Shown here: in pieces, positions 1 to 10,457 of the stretch
Layout of the letters: the number at the start of each line of letters is the position of its first letter
How positions within the stretch are numbered: the stretch's first letter is position 1
Source of the DNA: JACVRW01 sp963808545
GTDB lineage: Bacteria; Actinomycetota; Thermoleophilia; Solirubrobacterales; Thermoleophilaceae
DNA: 64,000 nt
NCBI GenBank assembly: GCA_963808545.1
Contig: CAWEGB010000006.1
Span: 124,001-188,000, forward strand
Reading direction: 5' to 3'
Notes under the pieces: model-generated
What the model saw: only the letters and a program-made list of their open reading frames with translations
Told to the model about the DNA's origin: nothing
Databases searched by the model: none
Program-made: the position numbers and the translations under genes

Positions 1-1001
1 CGGCCGAGGTATGCCGGCTGTGCCACTACGGGTGTCAGCTCGGGGCCAAGCAGTCGACGCTCAAGACCTGGCTGAAGGACGCCCACGACGCGGGTACGCG
101 CATGCTCGTGAGCACCCGCGCGGACCGCGTGATCACCGAGAACGGGGCCGCGCGCGGGATCGAGGCGCGCACCACTGACGGGCACAACGTGACCGTGAGA
201 GCCCGCGCGGTGGTGAGCGCCGCCGGCGCGCTCCAGACCCCCGCCCTGCTCGCCCGCTCCGGGGTGCGCTCGAAGGCTCTGGGCAAGTACCTGCGCCTTC
301 ACCCGGTGATGGTGGTCTGGGGCCAGATGGACGACGAGGTGCGCCCGTGGGAGGGAATGCTCTCGGCCACGTTCTCGGACGAGCACGCGGACATGCAGGA
401 CGGCTACGGCGTCAAGTACGAGCACGTGGCCACCCCGCCCAGCATCCTGCTGAGCTTCTCGCCCTGGCGCGGCGGCCGGGCCCACCAGGAGCTGATGCAG
501 GCGCTGCCCCACACCGCGGGCGTGGGCGTGCTCCTGCGCGACCACGGCGTGGGCGAGGTGCGCGTCGGCCGGGACGGCGAACCGGTGGTGCGCTACGCAT
601 TCACCGACCGCGACGTGGAGCACATGCGCGCGGGCATCGCGGGCGGGGCGAGGCTGGTGGAGGCGATGGGGGCGAAGCTCATCTACTCGTCCCACGCCGG
701 GTGGGTGGCCTACCGCCCGGGCCAGAGCGGCGACCGGGCGAGCTTCATGCGCGATGCCGACTCGTGCGGCTGGGGGCCGGGCCAGACCCAACCGGTGTCC
801 TTCCACATCATGGGCAGCGCCCGAATGGGGAAGTCGGACTGGGACGCGGTCTGCGACCAGACCGGACAGACCTTCGCCGTCCGCGACCTCTACGTGTGCG
901 ACGCCTCGGCCTTCCCGACGGCGACCGGCGTGAACCCGATGGTCACGATCGAGGCGCTTGCGCACATGAACGCGCGCCGGCTGGCGGAGCGGATGGCCTG
1001 A
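1..1001 (+). CDS. GMC family oxidoreductase, C-terminal part (gene starts before the window)
   Basis: The open frame runs in from the left edge and stops at TGA 999-1001, so only about 333 residues are visible. The first visible residues hold a Cys-rich stretch (CRLCHYGC) followed by GAKQST, as in long-chain alcohol oxidase-like GMC proteins. The C-terminal GMC domain is clear: HIMGSARMG near base 805 carries the catalytic His, and TGVNPM near base 930 carries the conserved Asn of the FAD-site motif. The family oxidises alcohols using FAD; the substrate cannot be read from the sequence. The N-terminal FAD-binding fold lies outside the window. hsp20 follows 84 bp downstream with its own promoter-like box. 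Confidence 0.88.
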   Translation, partial: AEVCRLCHYGCQLGAKQSTLKTWLKDAHDAGTRMLVSTRADRVITENGAARGIEARTTDGHNVTVRARAVVSAAGALQTPALLARSGVRSKALGKYLRLHPVMVVWGQMDDEVRPWEGMLSATFSDEHADMQDGYGVKYEHVATPPSILLSFSPWRGGRAHQELMQALPHTAGVGVLLRDHGVGEVRVGRDGEPVVRYAFTDRDVEHMRAGIAGGARLVEAMGAKLIYSSHAGWVAYRPGQSGDRASFMRDADSCGWGPGQTQPVSFHIMGSARMGKSDWDAVCDQTGQTFAVRDLYVCDASAFPTATGVNPMVTIEALAHMNARRLAERMA

Positions 1002-1085
1002 GGGAGGGCGATGCGGTCGAGCGCCGGCGGTGCGATCGGCGTGCCGGCAAGCGAGGGCGCCAGGTGCGGTCTATCCTCGGGCGTC

Positions 1086-1522
1086 GTGAGCTCGCAACGT
1101 GACCTGTTCGCCAATTTCGACCGCATGCGGCGTGAGATCGACGAGCTGTTCGGCGATGTGTTCGAGCGCCAGACCGGTCTCAGGGGGCGCGGCTTCTCCC
1201 CCTCGGTGGACGTCTACTACACCGACAACCCGCCCCGGGCGGTGGTCAAGGCGGACCTCTCAGGCATCCACATCTCCGACGTGGCGCTCGAGATCCGCGG
1301 CCGCCAGCTGCTGATCGCCGGCGAGCGCCGGCCGGCGGAGGCGAAGGGACGCCTCTACCAGCAGATCGAGATCGAGCACGGTCCCTTTCGCAGGCTGGTG
1401 GAGCTCGGCGCCGAGGTGGTGGCCGAGGCGGCAAGAGCCTCGTACGAGGACGGCACACTCGAGGTCGAGATCCCGCTGGCGCGACCCGAGCAGAGCGTGC
1501 GCCGCGTTCCCATCGAAGAGGG

Positions 1523-1526
<4 letters not shown>
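1086..1526 (+). CDS. Hsp20/alpha-crystallin small heat-shock protein
   Basis: 146-residue protein with a DLFANFDRMRREIDELF amphipathic N-terminus and a central alpha-crystallin domain (VDVYYTDN..., then LEVEIPLA near the end). It should act as an ATP-independent holdase for unfolding proteins in the cytoplasm. I chose the GTG at 1086 because TATCCT (1072-1077) lies 8 nt before it and no ribosome site is visible; the longer frame from 1011 adds 25 unconserved residues. The stop overlaps the lon start by 4 nt (ATGA), so holdase and protease are probably translated together as a quality-control operon. I saw no HAIR or CIRCE element upstream. Confidence 0.9.
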
Positions 1527-3910
<2,384 letters not shown>

Positions 3911-3979
3911 CGCGAACGTCGCGTGCGCGGGCTCGATCCCGAGTACAGTGTCCCGACCGCAGGCGGATCGAGGAGAGCA

Positions 3980-4465
3980 ATGGCAGGTAAGAAAAAGGCC
4001 GCCAAGGCCGGAGCCGGAGCGGTCGCCGCCGGTGAGGCGGTCCGCAACAACCCATACGTGCAACGGCTGATGGAGGACCCGGAGCTGCGCGAGAATCTGC
4101 GCAGCGCCGCCGTCTCGGCCAAAAAGGCCTATTCGCGCATCAACGGCAAGGGCCCCGCGAAGGCGCTCGACGACAAGAAGGTTCAGCGCGAGCTCAAGGA
4201 CGCCACGTCCTCGCTGAAGGAAGCGTCCAACGCTCTGCGCGGCAAGAAGAAGAAGAAGGGCCGCAAGGGCCGGCTTCTGCTCCTGGCCGTGGTGGGCGCC
4301 GGAGTCGCCCTGGTAGCCAGCGAAGGACTTCGCAAGAAGGTGCTCGACGCCCTGTTTGGCGCCGAGGAGGAGTTCGAGTACACCGCCAGCACCACACCGG
4401 AGCCGGCGGGCAACTCGGGTTCCAGCTCGAGCTCGAGTGAGAGCGAGCCCGTCAGCACCAGCTAG
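3980..4465 (+). CDS. Small single-pass membrane protein with basic N-half and Ser/Glu-rich tail
   Basis: 161-residue protein, function unknown. It starts with a Lys/Ala-rich segment (MAGKKKAAKAG), continues with a helical charged region, a basic patch GKKKKKGRKGR, one hydrophobic segment (about residues 97-115) and an acidic, Ser-rich C-terminus. The layout suggests a cytoplasmic basic domain anchored by one membrane helix with a short acidic outer tail. ATG 3980 is preceded by GAGGAGAG at 3970-3977, and TACAGT at 3944-3949 may be its -10 box. A strong hairpin follows the stop (4489-4513). I do not recognise a named family. Confidence 0.75.
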   Translation: MAGKKKAAKAGAGAVAAGEAVRNNPYVQRLMEDPELRENLRSAAVSAKKAYSRINGKGPAKALDDKKVQRELKDATSSLKEASNALRGKKKKKGRKGRLLLLAVVGAGVALVASEGLRKKVLDALFGAEEEFEYTASTTPEPAGNSGSSSSSSESEPVSTS

Positions 4466-4488
4466 CGCGGCCGCACTTCGAGTCATCT

Positions 4489-4513
4489 GAGAGGCGCCCA
4501 GTGGGCGCCTCTC
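4489..4513 (+). terminator. Hairpin terminator after the 4.0-kb membrane protein gene
   Basis: A perfect 11-bp stem (GAGAGGCGCCC / GGGCGCCTCTC) encloses a 3-nt loop, 24 bp after the stop codon. The following bases (GTCGTTATC) are only weakly T-rich, so it is an intrinsic terminator of the high-GC type or a transcript-end stabiliser. Confidence 0.7.
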
Positions 4514-4580
4514 GTCGTTATCAGATCTTGCGCAGCCGGCCGAGCCGGCTGCTTCGCTGACTGCGTGAGGCGACACGCTT

Positions 4581-4603
4581 CTGGCTGGCCAGCCAGCTAC
4601 GAT
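4581..4603 (+). promoter_or_regulatory. Promoter with 16-bp palindromic operator before the TetR gene
   Basis: CTGGCTGGCCAGCCAG (4581-4596) is a perfect 16-bp palindrome. It ends one base before TACGAT (4598-4603), which fits a -10 box 12 nt before the ATG at 4616. A repressor bound here would cover the -35/-10 spacer, the classic position for TetR autoregulation. The same palindrome with one mismatch occurs at 43976-43991 before the R2lox gene. Binding by the adjacent TetR protein is inferred. Confidence 0.65.
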
Positions 4604-4615
4604 GGCGCGCGAGGG

Positions 4616-5233
4616 ATGGAAGCCGCCACCACGGATGCACCCCGCAGGCTCGAGGGCGACAAGGCCCAGCGCATCATCGCGGCCATGCGCTCGAGCGTCG
4701 GCCGCCGCGGAGCGGCGGGCTCTACCTTCGACCACGTGGCCCGCGAGGCAGGGGTCTCGCGCGGCCTGCTGCACTACTACTTCGGCTCGAAGGAGCGCCT
4801 GCTCGTGGAGGTGGTGCGCCACGACTGCGAGGTGCGCAACCGCAACATGGACGAGCGGCTCGCCCAGGCCGGCACGGTCGACGAGATCCTCGACGCCCTG
4901 GTGATCGGGCTCAACGAGTTCCTCGAGGATGACGCCGGCGGCCAGGCCGTGATCTACGAGATGCTCTCCGCCTCACGCCACTCGGAGGAGATCAGGGCCG
5001 AGCTGGCCGAGCTCTACCGCCAGTGGCGCGAGCGCCTGGCCGGCTGGCTGCGCGTCAAGGAGCGCGACGGGGTGATCCGGCTGCAGGCCGAGCCCGAGGC
5101 CGTGGCCTCGATCCTGTTCTCCCTGGCCGACGGCTTCGGCATCCAGGTCCTGTCGGATCCCGATTGGGACCAGACGGCGGCCTTCGAGCTCGGCGTGGGC
5201 ACGGCGCGCCGCATGCTCGGCGCCGCTGCCTAG
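4616..5233 (+). CDS. TetR family transcriptional regulator
   Basis: 205-residue one-component regulator. The N-terminal TetR helix-turn-helix is clear: STFDHVAREAGVSRGLLHYY, then FGSKERLL, at about residues 34-63. The rest is an all-helical ligand domain of unknown ligand. ATG 4616 is chosen because TACGAT lies 12 nt upstream and the longer frame from 4565 would run through the operator palindrome. In M. tuberculosis a TetR gene (Rv0232) lies next to the R2lox gene Rv0233; here the shared palindrome links this TetR to the R2lox gene 40 kb away. The stop overlaps the convergent VOC gene by 4 bp. Confidence 0.92.
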   Translation: MEAATTDAPRRLEGDKAQRIIAAMRSSVGRRGAAGSTFDHVAREAGVSRGLLHYYFGSKERLLVEVVRHDCEVRNRNMDERLAQAGTVDEILDALVIGLNEFLEDDAGGQAVIYEMLSASRHSEEIRAELAELYRQWRERLAGWLRVKERDGVIRLQAEPEAVASILFSLADGFGIQVLSDPDWDQTAAFELGVGTARRMLGAAA

Positions 5234-5604
5234 CGCTCCACTCCGGCGTGCGCGAGCACGCTGATCACGTTGCCGCCCGGGTCGCGCACGAAGAAGCGAT
5301 GGATTCCCCAGGGCTCGTCGGTGAGCGGGTAGACGATCTCCAGGCCGCGCCGCACGCACTCGGCGTGCACCGCATCGACGGCCGGGGGATCGCCGACGTC
5401 GATGCCCAGGCGCGGCAACGGCGGCTCGGTGCCGGGCGCCTCGGCCATGATCTGCGCGCTGCGGTTCTGGCGGGAGCACAGCCCCAGGAAGCTCTCGGTC
5501 TCCATGGCGGTCTCCAGGCCCAGGGCGCCGGTGTAGAAGTCGGTCAGGGCCTCGAAGTCCGGCCCCTCCAGGTACGGGACGATGCGGGTGACGTTCACGG
5601 TCAT
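5230..5604 (-). CDS. VOC (glyoxalase/bleomycin-resistance fold) family protein
   Basis: 124 residues forming one pair of VOC beta-alpha-beta-beta-beta modules: PYLEGPDFEALTDFYTGALG at the N-terminus and a HRFFVRDPGGNVISVL end typical of the fold. Such proteins are metal-dependent lyases, dioxygenases or drug-binding proteins; the substrate cannot be assigned. It lies 51 bp downstream of an AraC-type regulator gene on the same strand and is probably co-transcribed with it and glyS. Confidence 0.85.
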   Translation of the reverse strand: MTVNVTRIVPYLEGPDFEALTDFYTGALGLETAMETESFLGLCSRQNRSAQIMAEAPGTEPPLPRLGIDVGDPPAVDAVHAECVRRGLEIVYPLTDEPWGIHRFFVRDPGGNVISVLAHAGVER

Positions 5605-5655
5605 GCCCGGATCCTGCCGGTCGCCGGCCGTCCCGTCTTGGAGAAACGCGAAACG

Positions 5656-6447
5656 CTATCCCGAGATGGGCAGGTGGTTGAGGAACGGCCCACGCGCGGC
5701 CGCGTACTCAAGCGGGCTGAGCCCCGCGTGGTGCTGGAAGTCGCGAATGAGATGCGACTGGTCGTAGTAGCCGCTCTCGACGGCGAACTCGGCCCAGCGG
5801 ACGGTGGGAACGTCGTCGATTCGCGAGAGGGCAGAGCGAAACCGCTGTAGTCGCTGGTACGCCTTGGGGCTCAGCCCCACGTCGGTGCGAAACACCTGCT
5901 CCAGGCGCCGGACGGAGAGGCCGAGCTGATCGCTCAGCGCCGACACGCCCAGGCGCCCAGGTGTCGCGCAGATCCGCCGGGCCGCGGCGCGTGCCGCTGG
6001 ATGCGCCGGCTCGTTCACACGACGGAGCCGTGCCGCCAGCGCCTGCTCAGCCGCCCGCAGCCTCGCGCCCACCCCGCTCGCCGCGAGGACCCGATCGAGG
6101 AGGGCGTTCGCATCCGAGCCCAGGAGGCCGGCCAGCGGAACCCGCTGGTCGCGCAGCTCGGCCGCCGGTACGCCGAGGAGCGCCGGCGCGGCCCCGATCC
6201 TGAACTCCACGCCGAGCACCGAGCGCTGCTCGGCGGTGCCGAGCATGACCGGACCGGTGGCGGGGCCCACGAGGTCGGCGCTGGGTCCGGAGAGGCTCAG
6301 GTAGAGCTCCAGCTCCGGGGTCGGCAGCCGCCGTTCGAGCTCGTGGTCGCCGCCCTCGCCCTCGTAGACCCAGATCGAGCCGACGAACTCGGCGAGGGGC
6401 CCGCGCGGCCGCGTACGGCGGAAGACGGCTTCGTCTGGGCGCATCAC
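5656..6447 (-). CDS. AraC family transcriptional regulator
   Basis: 263 residues. The N-terminal part resembles a small sensor domain (PRGPLAEFVGSIWVYEG). The C-terminal two-HTH AraC DNA-binding region spans about 170-255, with LGLSVRRLEQVFRTDVGLSP for the first helix-turn-helix and SGYYDQSHLIRDFQHHAGLSP for the second. GTG 6447 (GTGATG) overlaps the glyS stop by 4 nt, so it is translationally coupled to glyS; ATG 6444 is an alternative start. It likely controls the downstream VOC gene. Confidence 0.9.
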   Translation of the reverse strand: MMRPDEAVFRRTRPRGPLAEFVGSIWVYEGEGGDHELERRLPTPELELYLSLSGPSADLVGPATGPVMLGTAEQRSVLGVEFRIGAAPALLGVPAAELRDQRVPLAGLLGSDANALLDRVLAASGVGARLRAAEQALAARLRRVNEPAHPAARAAARRICATPGRLGVSALSDQLGLSVRRLEQVFRTDVGLSPKAYQRLQRFRSALSRIDDVPTVRWAEFAVESGYYDQSHLIRDFQHHAGLSPLEYAAARGPFLNHLPISG

Positions 6448-7799
6448 GCCGCGGCGAGCCGGCGCGCGAGCTCGTCGCCCAGCTCGCCGAGCGGCAGCCG
6501 CACCTGCTCCAGCGAGTCGCGGTCGCGCAGCGTGACCGTGTCGTCCTCGATCGTCTGGCCGTCCACGGTGACCCCCCAGGGCGTGCCGATCTCGTCCTGG
6601 CGCCGGTAGCGCTTGCCGATCGAGCCGCCCGCGTCGTACTCGGCGGGCATGCGGGCACGCAGCTCCTCGTACAGCCGCCGGGCCAGCTCCGGCATGCCGT
6701 CGCGGTTGACCAACGGCAGCACGGCGACCTTTACCGGCGCGACCTTGGGATGGAGGCCGAGCACCACGCGCTGACGGCCCTCGATCTCCTCTTCCCGGTA
6801 GGCGTCACACATCAGGGCCAGCACGGCGCGGCCGACCCCGCCGGCGGGCTCGATCACGTGGGGCACATAGCGCTCGCCGGTCGCGGTGTCGACGTACTCG
6901 AGCTTGTCGCCGGAGAACTTCGCGTGCTGGGTGAGATCGAAGTCGCCCCGGTTGGCTATGCCCTCGAGCTCCGACCAGCCGATCGGGTAGAGGTACTCGA
7001 TGTCGCTGGTGGCCGAGGAGTAGTGCGAGAGCTCGTCGGCCCCATGGGGTCGCAGCCGCAGCTTCTCCGGGTCGAGCCCGAGGCCTTCGTACCAGGCCAT
7101 CCGAGCCTCCATCCAGTGCTGGTGCCAGCGCTCGGCTTCGTCGGGCGGAACGAAGAACTCCATCTCCATCTGCTCGAACTCGAGCGTGCGGAAGACGAAG
7201 TTGCCGGGCGTGATCTCGTTGCGGAACGACTTGCCCACCTGAGCGATCCCGAAGGGCGGCTTGCGGCGCGCGTACTGGAGCGTGTTCTTGAAGTTGAGGA
7301 AGATCCCCTGGGCGGTCTCGGGGCGCAGGAAGACGGTCGAGCCGGCGTCCTTGACCGGGCCGATCGTGGTCTCGAACATGAGGTTGAACTCGCGCGCCTC
7401 GGTGAGGTCGCAGTCCTTGTGCTCGCCCGGGAGCTTCGAAGGCGCGTGCCCGCAGCGGATCTCGGGGTTGTTGCCCGTGCCCGCCTTCTCCTCGGCCAGA
7501 TGGTCCGCGCGGAAGCGCTGCTGGCAGGCGCGGCAGTCCACGAGAGGGTCGGTGAAGCCCTCCAGATGACCGGAGGCCTCCCACGTGCGCGGGTGCTGGA
7601 TGATCGCGGAATCGAGCGCCACCACATCGTCGCGCTCCTGGATCATCGCCTTCCACCACTCGGCGATCACGTTGTTCTTGAGCAGGACCCCGTAGTGGCC
7701 GTAGTCGTAGGTGTTGGCGATGCCGCCGTAGATCTCCGACGCCGGAAAGACGAAGCCCCGGCGCTTGGAGAGCGCGACGATGTTGTCCATTGTCACCAC
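6444..7799 (-). CDS. glyS: Glycyl-tRNA synthetase, dimeric class II type
   Basis: 451 residues. It charges tRNA-Gly in the cytoplasm. The N-terminus RRGFVFPASEIYGG is typical of the single-chain (alpha2) enzyme. A zinc insertion is visible (Cys89, Cys92, Cys116-Gly-His, Cys130). Class II motif 2 (FRNEITPG) and motif 3 (GVGRAVLALM) are present, followed by the anticodon-binding domain. The start is GTG 7799: TAGGGT (complement of 7809-7814) lies 9 nt upstream and there is no ribosome site. ATG 7790 is the conservative alternative. It heads the glyS-araC-VOC unit. Confidence 0.96.
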   Translation of the reverse strand: MVTMDNIVALSKRRGFVFPASEIYGGIANTYDYGHYGVLLKNNVIAEWWKAMIQERDDVVALDSAIIQHPRTWEASGHLEGFTDPLVDCRACQQRFRADHLAEEKAGTGNNPEIRCGHAPSKLPGEHKDCDLTEAREFNLMFETTIGPVKDAGSTVFLRPETAQGIFLNFKNTLQYARRKPPFGIAQVGKSFRNEITPGNFVFRTLEFEQMEMEFFVPPDEAERWHQHWMEARMAWYEGLGLDPEKLRLRPHGADELSHYSSATSDIEYLYPIGWSELEGIANRGDFDLTQHAKFSGDKLEYVDTATGERYVPHVIEPAGGVGRAVLALMCDAYREEEIEGRQRVVLGLHPKVAPVKVAVLPLVNRDGMPELARRLYEELRARMPAEYDAGGSIGKRYRRQDEIGTPWGVTVDGQTIEDDTVTLRDRDSLEQVRLPLGELGDELARRLAAA

Positions 7800-7898
7800 G
7801 GTGCGCTGACCCTACCCAAGGCCCACGGAAGTCGGTAATTCCGGCCATCCGCGGCCCTTGGCGTACCGCCACGTGGACGCTGGGGTAGGTTGCCCGGG

Positions 7899-8012
7899 AT
7901 GGTCGTCTCGGCTCTGCGCCCGATAGGACATATAGCCGCCTGGCTGGTCTGGCACAGCACACGGGTCTCGCTGTTTCGGGACCTCGAGGAGCCACGGCCG
8001 CCCGACGGCTGA
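7899..8012 (+). CDS. Leaderless 37-residue small protein
   Basis: A 37-codon frame ATG 7899 to TGA 8010-8012 encodes a peptide with a hydrophobic, Trp-containing core (IGHIAAWLVWHSTRVSLF) and a charged, Pro-rich end. TAGGTT (7886-7891) sits 7 nt before the ATG, the same geometry as the confident leaderless genes around it. It fills the gap between divergent glyS and the FmdB-like gene. No family recognised; it might be a membrane-associated microprotein. The main support is the promoter geometry. Confidence 0.45.
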   Translation: MVVSALRPIGHIAAWLVWHSTRVSLFRDLEEPRPPDG

Positions 8013-8044
8013 GCCGTTCTTGGCACTCATATACTGGGAGTGCC

Positions 8045-8404
8045 ATGCCCACCTACGAGTATCGCTGCGACCGTGGCCACACCTTCGAGGTGATCCAGCG
8101 CATGGTCGACGACCCGCTCACCGCGTGCTCCACCTGCGGGGCGCCGGTGCAGCGCGTGTTCCACCCGGTGGCGGTGCACTTCAAGGGCTCGGGCTTCTAC
8201 AACACCGACTACGGCAAGAAGAAGAAGGGCTCGGACAGCTCCTCTAGCGGCGAGTCTTCGTCCTCCGACAAGGACACGAAGAAGAAGGAGTCGAGCTCGT
8301 CCGGGTCGGGGTCATCGGGCTCGGACTCGAAGGGCTCGGGGTCGGGCTCCGGCAGCTCGTCGAGCTCGAGCTCGTCGAGCTCGTCCTCGTCGAAGTCCGA
8401 CTAG
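8045..8404 (+). CDS. FmdB family zinc-ribbon protein with long Ser-rich tail
   Basis: 119 residues. The first 45 form the FmdB/putative regulatory zinc ribbon: MPTYEYRCDRGHTFEV, then CSTCG, then VFHPVAVHFKGSGFY. The C-terminal half is almost entirely Ser/Gly/Lys (a polyserine run near the end), as in many actinobacterial FmdB proteins. The role is poorly defined; the ribbon may bind nucleic acid or protein. TATACT (8030-8035) lies 9 nt before the ATG with no ribosome site. The stop overlaps the convergent LCP gene by 4 bp. Confidence 0.9.
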   Translation: MPTYEYRCDRGHTFEVIQRMVDDPLTACSTCGAPVQRVFHPVAVHFKGSGFYNTDYGKKKKGSDSSSSGESSSSDKDTKKKESSSSGSGSSGSDSKGSGSGSGSSSSSSSSSSSSSKSD

Positions 8405-9471
8405 CTCCCGTTCTCGAGCTTCTCGACCGCGTCCGCCTTGGCGCCGTCGGTGACGAACAGGTTGCTGCCGTTGCAGCAGGTGGCCTCCAGCACTTCGGTG
8501 TCGGACGAGTTGCCGGTGGCCATGTCGGCGAACAGCGCCATCAGCTGGAAGCCGTTCATGTCGGTCTTGAGCGTCCGCGGAGCCGCCCAGCTCACGAGGG
8601 GGAGGCGAAAGAACGTGGACGGCGACTTGACCTGGCTCCCGATCGCCCGCAGCACCTCCTGCTGGCGGGCCGCCCGGTCGCGGTCGTCCTCGGCCGGCGC
8701 GCACGAGTTCTTGCGCACGCGGGCGAAGCCGAGCGCGCGTCTCCCGTCGAGCTCGTTCTCGCCCTTCTTGAAGCGGATGCCCTTCCAGAAGTTGTCGAAG
8801 GGCGGCGAGCAGATGCGCGACGGGGAGTCGACCGTGATGCCGCCCAGCGAATCGATGAAGTTGGGGAAGTCCTCGAAGTCGACCTCCACCAGGTGATTGA
8901 TCTCGAGGCCGTTGCCGAGGAACGACTCGACGGTCTCGATCGTCAGCGCCGGGCCCCCGATCGCGTAGGCGGCGTTGACCTTGTCCACGCCGTGCCCCGG
9001 GATGTCCACCTCCACGTCGCGCGGAATCGACAGCTTTCGCACGCCCCCCAGGGCGGCGTGCACCAGCATGATGGTGTCCGAGCGGCCCGGGCCCTGGAGC
9101 CCCTCGTCGATCGATTCGCCCGTGCGCGCGTCGGAGCCGAGCACCAGGATGTTCGTGCCGGTGAGCATGGTGCCTCCGGAGGACAGGGCCCGCTCGGCCT
9201 CGGGCGAGACGCCCTCCTGGGTGGTCGCGCTGAGGAGGAAGAGGGCGAGCGACAGCACCAGCCACACCGCCACCGCGACGGCGATCCATTTCAAGACGCG
9301 CCCGGGAGTGATGCGGCGCTCGCCGTCGCGCGGCGGGCGCGGCTCGTCCCCGCGGCTGCGGGACAGGCGGCGCTTGAGCGCGTTTAGGTCACCGCCGCGG
9401 GGGAGCGGCTTCTTGCGCGCTCGGTAAACGTTGTACTCCGGAGGGTCCGGAGGGCCAGAACTCGGGTTCAT
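8401..9471 (-). CDS. LytR-CpsA-Psr (LCP) family protein
   Basis: 356 residues. An N-terminal cytoplasmic tail rich in Arg/Pro precedes one membrane helix (about residues 60-82) and an extracellular LCP domain containing TNILVLGSDARTG, GRSDTIMLV, KLSIPRDVEVDIPG and VDKVNAAYAIGG. LCP enzymes transfer lipid-linked glycopolymers to peptidoglycan. ATG 9471 is chosen for its strong AGGGGGGAG ribosome site; the longer frame from 9507 would cross the divergent promoter. The upstream ROK kinase gene is divergent with only 26 bp between them. Confidence 0.92.
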   Translation of the reverse strand: MNPSSGPPDPPEYNVYRARKKPLPRGGDLNALKRRLSRSRGDEPRPPRDGERRITPGRVLKWIAVAVAVWLVLSLALFLLSATTQEGVSPEAERALSSGGTMLTGTNILVLGSDARTGESIDEGLQGPGRSDTIMLVHAALGGVRKLSIPRDVEVDIPGHGVDKVNAAYAIGGPALTIETVESFLGNGLEINHLVEVDFEDFPNFIDSLGGITVDSPSRICSPPFDNFWKGIRFKKGENELDGRRALGFARVRKNSCAPAEDDRDRAARQQEVLRAIGSQVKSPSTFFRLPLVSWAAPRTLKTDMNGFQLMALFADMATGNSSDTEVLEATCCNGSNLFVTDGAKADAVEKLENGS

Positions 9472-9497
9472 CTCCCCCCTCTGTATATCTATCCGGC
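9472..9497. promoter_or_regulatory. 26-bp divergent promoter between LCP and ROK genes
   Basis: The whole intergenic space holds one AT-rich core, TATATCTATC (9484-9493). It can supply a -10 box on both strands (TATATC forward, TAGATA or TATACA in reverse). The forward transcript would be leaderless; the reverse one carries AGGGGGGAG. Confidence 0.45.
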
Positions 9498-10457
9498 ATG
9501 CCGCCAAGGCGGGTGATCGGGATCGATGCGGGGGGAACGAAGCTGCTCGGGGGCGTGGTCGACGACGCCCTGGTGGTGCATCACCGGGTGCGCCGGACCT
9601 GGCGCGGGGGCGATCGGCAGGAGACCCTCGACATCTTCATGGGCGCGGTTGAGGAGGTGCTCACCGCCGCTCCCGACGTGGACGCCGTGGGCTTCGGCAT
9701 TCCCGCGCTGGTGGAGTGGCAGACCGGCGTATCGAGCTGGTGCAACCACCTCCCGCTTGGTGGAGTGCCCTTCCGCGATCTGATGAGCGAGCGCCTCGGG
9801 CTGCCGGTGGTGGTGGACAACGACGGCAACGCGTCGGTGCTCGCCGAGGCCCGGGCGGGAGCAGCCCGGGGCGCCGAGCACGTGGTGATGGTCTCCCTCG
9901 GCACGGGCATCGGCACCGGCCTCTACCTCAACGGGGCGATCTACCGTGGCGCCGCCGGGCTCGGCGCGGAGCTCGGTCACACCGTGCTCGAGCTCGACGG
10001 CGCGGACTGTCCCGGCGCGTGCCCGGGCCGAGGCTGCTTCGAGACGCTCGTCTCCGGCAGGGCGATCGGGCGCGAGGGAGCGCGGCTCGCCACCGAGCTG
10101 CCCGACTCCGAGCTCGGGCGGCGCCTCGCCGAGGGGGAGGAGATCACGGGGGGAATCGTCACCGAGGTCGCTCACGCCGGGGACTCGGCCGCGCGCTCGG
10201 CGCTGGAGACCGTGGGGCGGCGGCTCGGCTACGGGCTCGTGGGCGTCGTCAACCTGTTCAACCCCCAGGTGATCGTCATCGGCGGGGGCGCGGTCAGGGC
10301 GGGCGATCTCCTGCTCGAGCCGGCCCGTGCAGTGGTGGCTGAGCGCGCGCTACCGCCACCGCGCGAGGCGGTGTCGATCGTGCCGGCCCACTTCGGCGAC
10401 GAGTCGGGAATGATCGGCGCGGCTCTGCTCGCGCTCGAGATGGAGACGGACGCGTGA
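9498..10457 (+). CDS. ROK family sugar kinase (glucokinase-like)
   Basis: 319 residues. The N-terminal phosphate loop IGIDAGGTKLLGGVVDD is present, as are DNDGNASVLAEA with the catalytic Asp and GTGIGTGLYLNG. The ROK zinc motif follows: GHT (His) plus a CPGACPGRGC cluster. Probably an ATP-dependent glucokinase acting in the cytoplasm, though other hexoses or N-acetyl sugars are possible. The promoter core overlaps that of the divergent LCP gene. The stop overlaps rsmI by 4 nt (GTGA). Confidence 0.92.
   Translation: MPPRRVIGIDAGGTKLLGGVVDDALVVHHRVRRTWRGGDRQETLDIFMGAVEEVLTAAPDVDAVGFGIPALVEWQTGVSSWCNHLPLGGVPFRDLMSERLGLPVVVDNDGNASVLAEARAGAARGAEHVVMVSLGTGIGTGLYLNGAIYRGAAGLGAELGHTVLELDGADCPGACPGRGCFETLVSGRAIGREGARLATELPDSELGRRLAEGEEITGGIVTEVAHAGDSAARSALETVGRRLGYGLVGVVNLFNPQVIVIGGGAVRAGDLLLEPARAVVAERALPPPREAVSIVPAHFGDESGMIGAALLALEMETDA

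Noticed and set aside
1002..1085. Looked for HAIR (HspR) or CIRCE (HrcA) sites before hsp20-lon
   Set aside because: Neither inverted repeat is present; only the TATCCT box is supported.
8020..8025. TTGGCA as -35 box for the FmdB-like gene
   Set aside because: It is only 4 bp from the -10 box, so it cannot be a normal -35 element.
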